NCBI RefSeq assembly: GCF_001426645.1
Contig: NZ_LMEX01000002.1
Location: 1,012,322 to 1,076,321 of the forward strand
Direction: 5' to 3'
Source of the DNA: Rhodanobacter sp. Root480
Lineage (GTDB): Bacteria; Pseudomonadota; Gammaproteobacteria; Xanthomonadales; Rhodanobacteraceae
DNA: 64,000 bases
The notes beneath the pieces were generated by a model. It made no database searches and was not told where the DNA came from. It worked only from the letters and a program-made list of their open reading frames with translations. Shown in pieces: positions 61,456-64,000 of this stretch. A program made the position numbers and the translations under genes. Within the stretch, counting starts at the first letter, position 1, and the number at the start of each line of letters is the position of its first letter.

Positions 61456-63318
61456 TCACCGCATCGCAGGGCTATACCGCACCGTCAAAAAGAAACTCCG
61501 CCCCGGCTGGTTGTAGTACCAGACCGTTTCGTAGTCGCGGTCGAAGGCGTTCGCCAGGCGGGCTTCCAGTTGCCAGTTGGGGGTGAAGTGGTAGCTGGCG
61601 CGCAGGTCGGTGGTGGTGTAGCCGGGCACGGCTTGCCGGTTGCCGGCGTCGGCATAGCTGTGGCTGCGGGCGTTGAGGGTGGCACCCAGGCCGAACGCGC
61701 CGAAGCTGCGGTCGACATCCAGTCGTGCGGTGCGTTGCGGGCGGCGCATCAGCAGCTTGCCGTCGTTCGGGCCGCCATCCTCGTTTCGTGGCTGCAGCCA
61801 GGTCAGGTAGCCCTGCACTTGCCAGCCGGCGAGGTCGACGCCCAGCTGGCCTTCCACGCCGCGGATGCGGGCCTTGCTGATGTTCAGCGGGAAGTAGTTG
61901 CTGTCCAGCGCGATCATCTGGTCGATGTGGGTCTGGTAGGCGTTGATGCCCCAGTTCCAGTGGGTCAGGCGCTGGTTGAGGCCGAGTTCGACGCTGCGTG
62001 ATTCTTCCGGTTTCAGGTCGGGGTTGCCGCTGCCGTAGGGGTAGTACACATCGTTGAAGGTGGGCGCGTGGAAGGCGGTGCCGTAGCTGGCCGAGAGGCG
62101 CAGGCCGTGGTCGAAACGGTAACCCCAGGCGGCGCCGCCGGTGTTGTGGTTGCCGAACTGGCCGTTGTGGTCGCGGCGCGCCGAGAGCTGGATTTCCTGG
62201 CGGCCGAAGTTGCCCTGGTATTGCGCGTAGCCGGCGGTGTTGTTGCGGCGGGTGTCGAGGTAGCCGGTGTCGCTGTCGACGCGCTCACCCTGCCAGTCGA
62301 GGCCCACGGTCAGCAGTTGGTTGGGCGCCACGGTGATGTCGTTCTGCCAGCCGGCCTGGTCGTGGCGCGAGCCGATGTAGCCGCGAAAATCCTGGTTCTC
62401 GTAGCTGTCGTATCGGTCCAGGTTCTGGCCCACGCTCAGCGTGGTTTTCCAGGCATCGGTGGGGTTGATGCTGAAACGCCCGCCGGCCACCTGCTGCAGG
62501 GTGCGGCTGCGGTTCTGGTAGCTGCCGTCGAACTCGACCTCGCCCAGGTTGCGCAGCCAGGTGCCGGAGAGTTCAGCGCCGTTGTCCCAGCGGTAGCCGC
62601 CGCTGGCGGTGAGGTTCTTGTTGCGGTTGCCGTCGCGGTCGGGCTCGTCGATGTAGCAGGCGGTGAAGGCCTCGGCCGCGCCGATGCGGCAGCTGTTGAT
62701 GCCGCGGGTGTACTGCGCGCCCACGCCGATGTTGTACCAGGCGTGCTCGTCGCCGCCGGACAAGCCCGCCTGCCCGCGCAACAGGTTGTTGCTGCCGGTG
62801 GTGAGGCTGAAGGACGGTTGCAGGCCGCCGCCGGGCTGGCCGTGGCGGGTGAATATCTGGATCACGCCGCCGATCGCATCGGCGCCGTAGAGGCTGGAGC
62901 GCGGCCCGCGCACCACTTCGACGTGGTCGATCTGTTCCACCGGAATCTGCTCGAACGCGGCCAGGCCCGCGGTGACGGAGCCCACCCGCACGCCATCGAC
63001 CAGCAGCAGCACATGGGTCGCATTGGTGCCGCGCATGAACAGCGACGTCTGCTGGCCCAGGCCGCCCAGGTTGCCCAGGCTCACGCCCGGCAGGCCGGTC
63101 AGCAGGTCGGTGACGGTCAGCGGTTGCAGCCGGTCGATGTCCTCGCGGTTGATCACGCTGACCGAGGCCAGCGATTCGTCGACGGTGATCGCGGTACGCG
63201 TGGCGGTGACGATCACCGCGTCCAGGTTCTCCGTGCCCACGGGATCGGGCCGGCCCGCATCGGCTTGCGCCGCCATCGATGCGGCCAGCAGCGCGGCGGC
63301 CAGCAGGGTGCGTTTCAT
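61456..63318 (-). CDS. btuB: TonB-dependent vitamin B12 receptor (BtuB-like)
   Basis: 620 residues from the ATG at 63318; the frame is open to 63462, but the signal peptide begins at 63318 (KRTLLAAALLAASMAAQADA). TonB box LDAVIVTATR near 30, plug domain with INREDIDRLQPLTVTDLLTGLPGV near 56-79 and VEVVRGPRSSLYGADAIGGVIQIFT near 134-158, then a 22-strand barrel ending FFLTVRYSPAMR. It imports cobalamin across the outer membrane. A cobalamin riboswitch precedes it on the same strand, which fixes the ligand with good confidence. No btuFCD or cob genes are in the window. Confidence 0.93.
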   Translation of the reverse strand: MKRTLLAAALLAASMAAQADAGRPDPVGTENLDAVIVTATRTAITVDESLASVSVINREDIDRLQPLTVTDLLTGLPGVSLGNLGGLGQQTSLFMRGTNATHVLLLVDGVRVGSVTAGLAAFEQIPVEQIDHVEVVRGPRSSLYGADAIGGVIQIFTRHGQPGGGLQPSFSLTTGSNNLLRGQAGLSGGDEHAWYNIGVGAQYTRGINSCRIGAAEAFTACYIDEPDRDGNRNKNLTASGGYRWDNGAELSGTWLRNLGEVEFDGSYQNRSRTLQQVAGGRFSINPTDAWKTTLSVGQNLDRYDSYENQDFRGYIGSRHDQAGWQNDITVAPNQLLTVGLDWQGERVDSDTGYLDTRRNNTAGYAQYQGNFGRQEIQLSARRDHNGQFGNHNTGGAAWGYRFDHGLRLSASYGTAFHAPTFNDVYYPYGSGNPDLKPEESRSVELGLNQRLTHWNWGINAYQTHIDQMIALDSNYFPLNISKARIRGVEGQLGVDLAGWQVQGYLTWLQPRNEDGGPNDGKLLMRRPQRTARLDVDRSFGAFGLGATLNARSHSYADAGNRQAVPGYTTTDLRASYHFTPNWQLEARLANAFDRDYETVWYYNQPGRSFFLTVRYSPAMR

Positions 63319-63808
63319 GTACGTGTGTTCCACAGGCATTTCTCCGCCGCGCGCCCGCGCACGGCTCTTTGCGTCAATGAGCCGGTGGCGAAGAAGGAGG
63401 GGACGGAACAACGGGCAGGCGAGCGCCGACACGACTGTTCGGCCTCGCCCACCGCGAGCCACCAGGAATCGTGCAGGCCGGTCTCCGGGCTCACGAGTGG
63501 CAGGGGAAACCTGCCTCGAACAGCGCCTTCCCGTGCAAGCACAGTGGCATTCGCTGATCGACGATTCTCGCTTACCGTTGCGGGGGCAGCGCCGGCCTTG
63601 CGGTGATCAACACCACGCACCGGCTTCCCGTTTCATCCCTTCGGCGTGAAGCCGTCGGGACACCTGAACCGAGCCACTTTAGCGTCGCGGGGTAGTTGAG
63701 GCAACGAGCGGGCGGTGTGGTGCTACGCCGCACAAGCATCGCGAACCGTCCGGGCGGGCGCCGGGCGACTGCTACGATGCTGCCCGTCTTCCACCGCCGA
63801 TCGATGCC
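63319..63808. promoter_or_regulatory. btuB leader and divergent esterase promoter region
   Basis: 490 bp with no gene. The left 150 bp is the btuB leader between riboswitch and start codon, 63474-63672 is the riboswitch, and the remainder holds a possible rightward -10 box TACGAT (63773-63778) for the esterase and the leftward btuB promoter, which I could not place exactly. Confidence 0.6.
63474..63672 (-). promoter_or_regulatory. Cobalamin (AdoCbl) riboswitch upstream of btuB
   Basis: Reading leftward the conserved blocks appear in order: AGGTGTCCCG, GGGATGAAACGGGAAGCCGGTG, GGCGCTGCCCCCGCAACGGTAAGCGAG, the B12 box ATGCCACTG (GCCACTG at 63548-63542), GGGAAGGCGCTG and GAGCCCGGAGACCGGCC at the end. 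This is the full cobalamin riboswitch core. Bound cobalamin would reduce btuB expression, probably by blocking translation since about 155 nt of leader follow. Confidence 0.95.
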
Positions 63809-64000
63809 ATGTCCCTGCTGCCCACCGTCGAACACGAAACCGCCGCCAACCCCACCCACAGCATCATCTGGCTGCACGGCCTGGGTGCGGATGGCAACGA
63901 CTTCGCGCCGATCGTGCCGGAGCTGGTGGCAAAAGATTGGCCGGCGCTGCGCTTCGTGTTTCCGCATGCGCCGGTGCAGCCGGTGACGATCAACGGCGGC
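63809..64000 (+). CDS. Carboxylesterase/phospholipase (Abhydrolase_2), N-terminal part, truncated by window edge
   Basis: 64 residues are visible from the ATG at 63809 to the right edge, without a stop. SIIWLHGLGADGNDFAPIVPEL followed by RFVFPHAPVQPVTINGG is the canonical start of the EstB/YpfH-type family; the His-Gly pair forms the oxyanion region. The catalytic Ser, Asp and His lie beyond the window. A cytoplasmic serine esterase. No clear ribosome site precedes the ATG. Confidence 0.85.
   Translation, partial: MSLLPTVEHETAANPTHSIIWLHGLGADGNDFAPIVPELVAKDWPALRFVFPHAPVQPVTINGG

Noticed and set aside
60884-61459. Minus-strand frame of 191 codons in the repeat region
   Set aside because: It lies entirely in the inverted-repeat element; the same peptide is produced from the opposite arm on the other strand, which shows it is repeat DNA rather than a gene.
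1-64000. CRISPR array, tRNA or rRNA genes, prophage or transposase
   Set aside because: Read through for regular spaced repeats, cloverleaf-type genes and integrase or transposase motifs; none was found. The repeats present are REP-like palindromes between genes.

Overview
The window looks like chromosomal DNA of a GC-rich gammaproteobacterium of the Xanthomonadales, most likely Rhodanobacteraceae (Rhodanobacter/Dyella/Luteibacter-like). Reasons: Xanthomonas-type sugar TonB-dependent receptors, an N-acetylglucosamine (GlcNAc) regulon laid out as in Xanthomonas, Entner-Doudoroff genes in the order zwf-pgl-edd-eda, and many GTAG-type palindromic repeats between genes. I see no rRNA, tRNA, CRISPR array, insertion sequence or phage gene. 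Genus assignment is inference.

Region by region. 1-7.5 kb: GlcNAc/chitin-sugar uptake. A GH20 hexosaminidase (cut by the window edge), a large sugar-type TonB receptor and a Glk-family kinase run leftward; an FGHP/NagP-type permease and a LacI-family regulator (NagQ-like) run rightward. Both outward promoters carry a TGACAACGTTG operator, and one copy is a perfect 14-bp palindrome. 7.5-9.6 kb: class A acid phosphatase and a CaiB-type CoA-transferase. 9.7-16 kb: a tightly packed leftward operon with a serine hydrolase, ribokinase, a fused TIM-barrel-like/FGE-like protein and a GH127 glycosidase. 16.4-24.4 kb: an iron-type TonB receptor, a LysR regulator, a sodium symporter carrying an N-terminal propeller-like domain, a CitE-like lyase and an EamA permease. 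24.5-29.4 kb: zwf-pgl-edd-eda. 29.6-32.8 kb: nagR-nagB-II-nagA. Together with the first region these genes make a complete GlcNAc-to-pyruvate route: import, phosphorylation, deacetylation, deamination, then the Entner-Doudoroff pathway.

32.8-38 kb: two S9 peptidases and a GNAT acetyltransferase. 38-40 kb: a cupredoxin/DUF4142 operon divergent from an ECF sigma factor; both directions have the same GGAACC-N15-GCATCCCA promoter. 40-46.3 kb: a MmyB-like XRE regulator, a small protein, and a MarR-NodT-EmrA-EmrB drug efflux operon. 46.4-50 kb: PagL-type lipid A deacylase and a pair of M16 peptidases (one catalytic, one degenerate). 50-53.6 kb: DUF2239 protein, fabA-fabB and a prephenate dehydrogenase. 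53.8-60.5 kb: two RND pump subunits with no adaptor gene nearby. 60.6-61.45 kb: a large non-coding inverted-repeat element. 61.5-63.7 kb: a BtuB-like receptor behind a cobalamin riboswitch. 63.8 kb to the end: start of a carboxylesterase.

The most unusual items are the divergent, matching ECF promoters; the direct-repeat TGGTAT boxes at both zwf and nagR; the propeller-symporter fusion; the FGE-like fusion that lacks the catalytic cysteines; and the 0.77-kb nested palindromic element.
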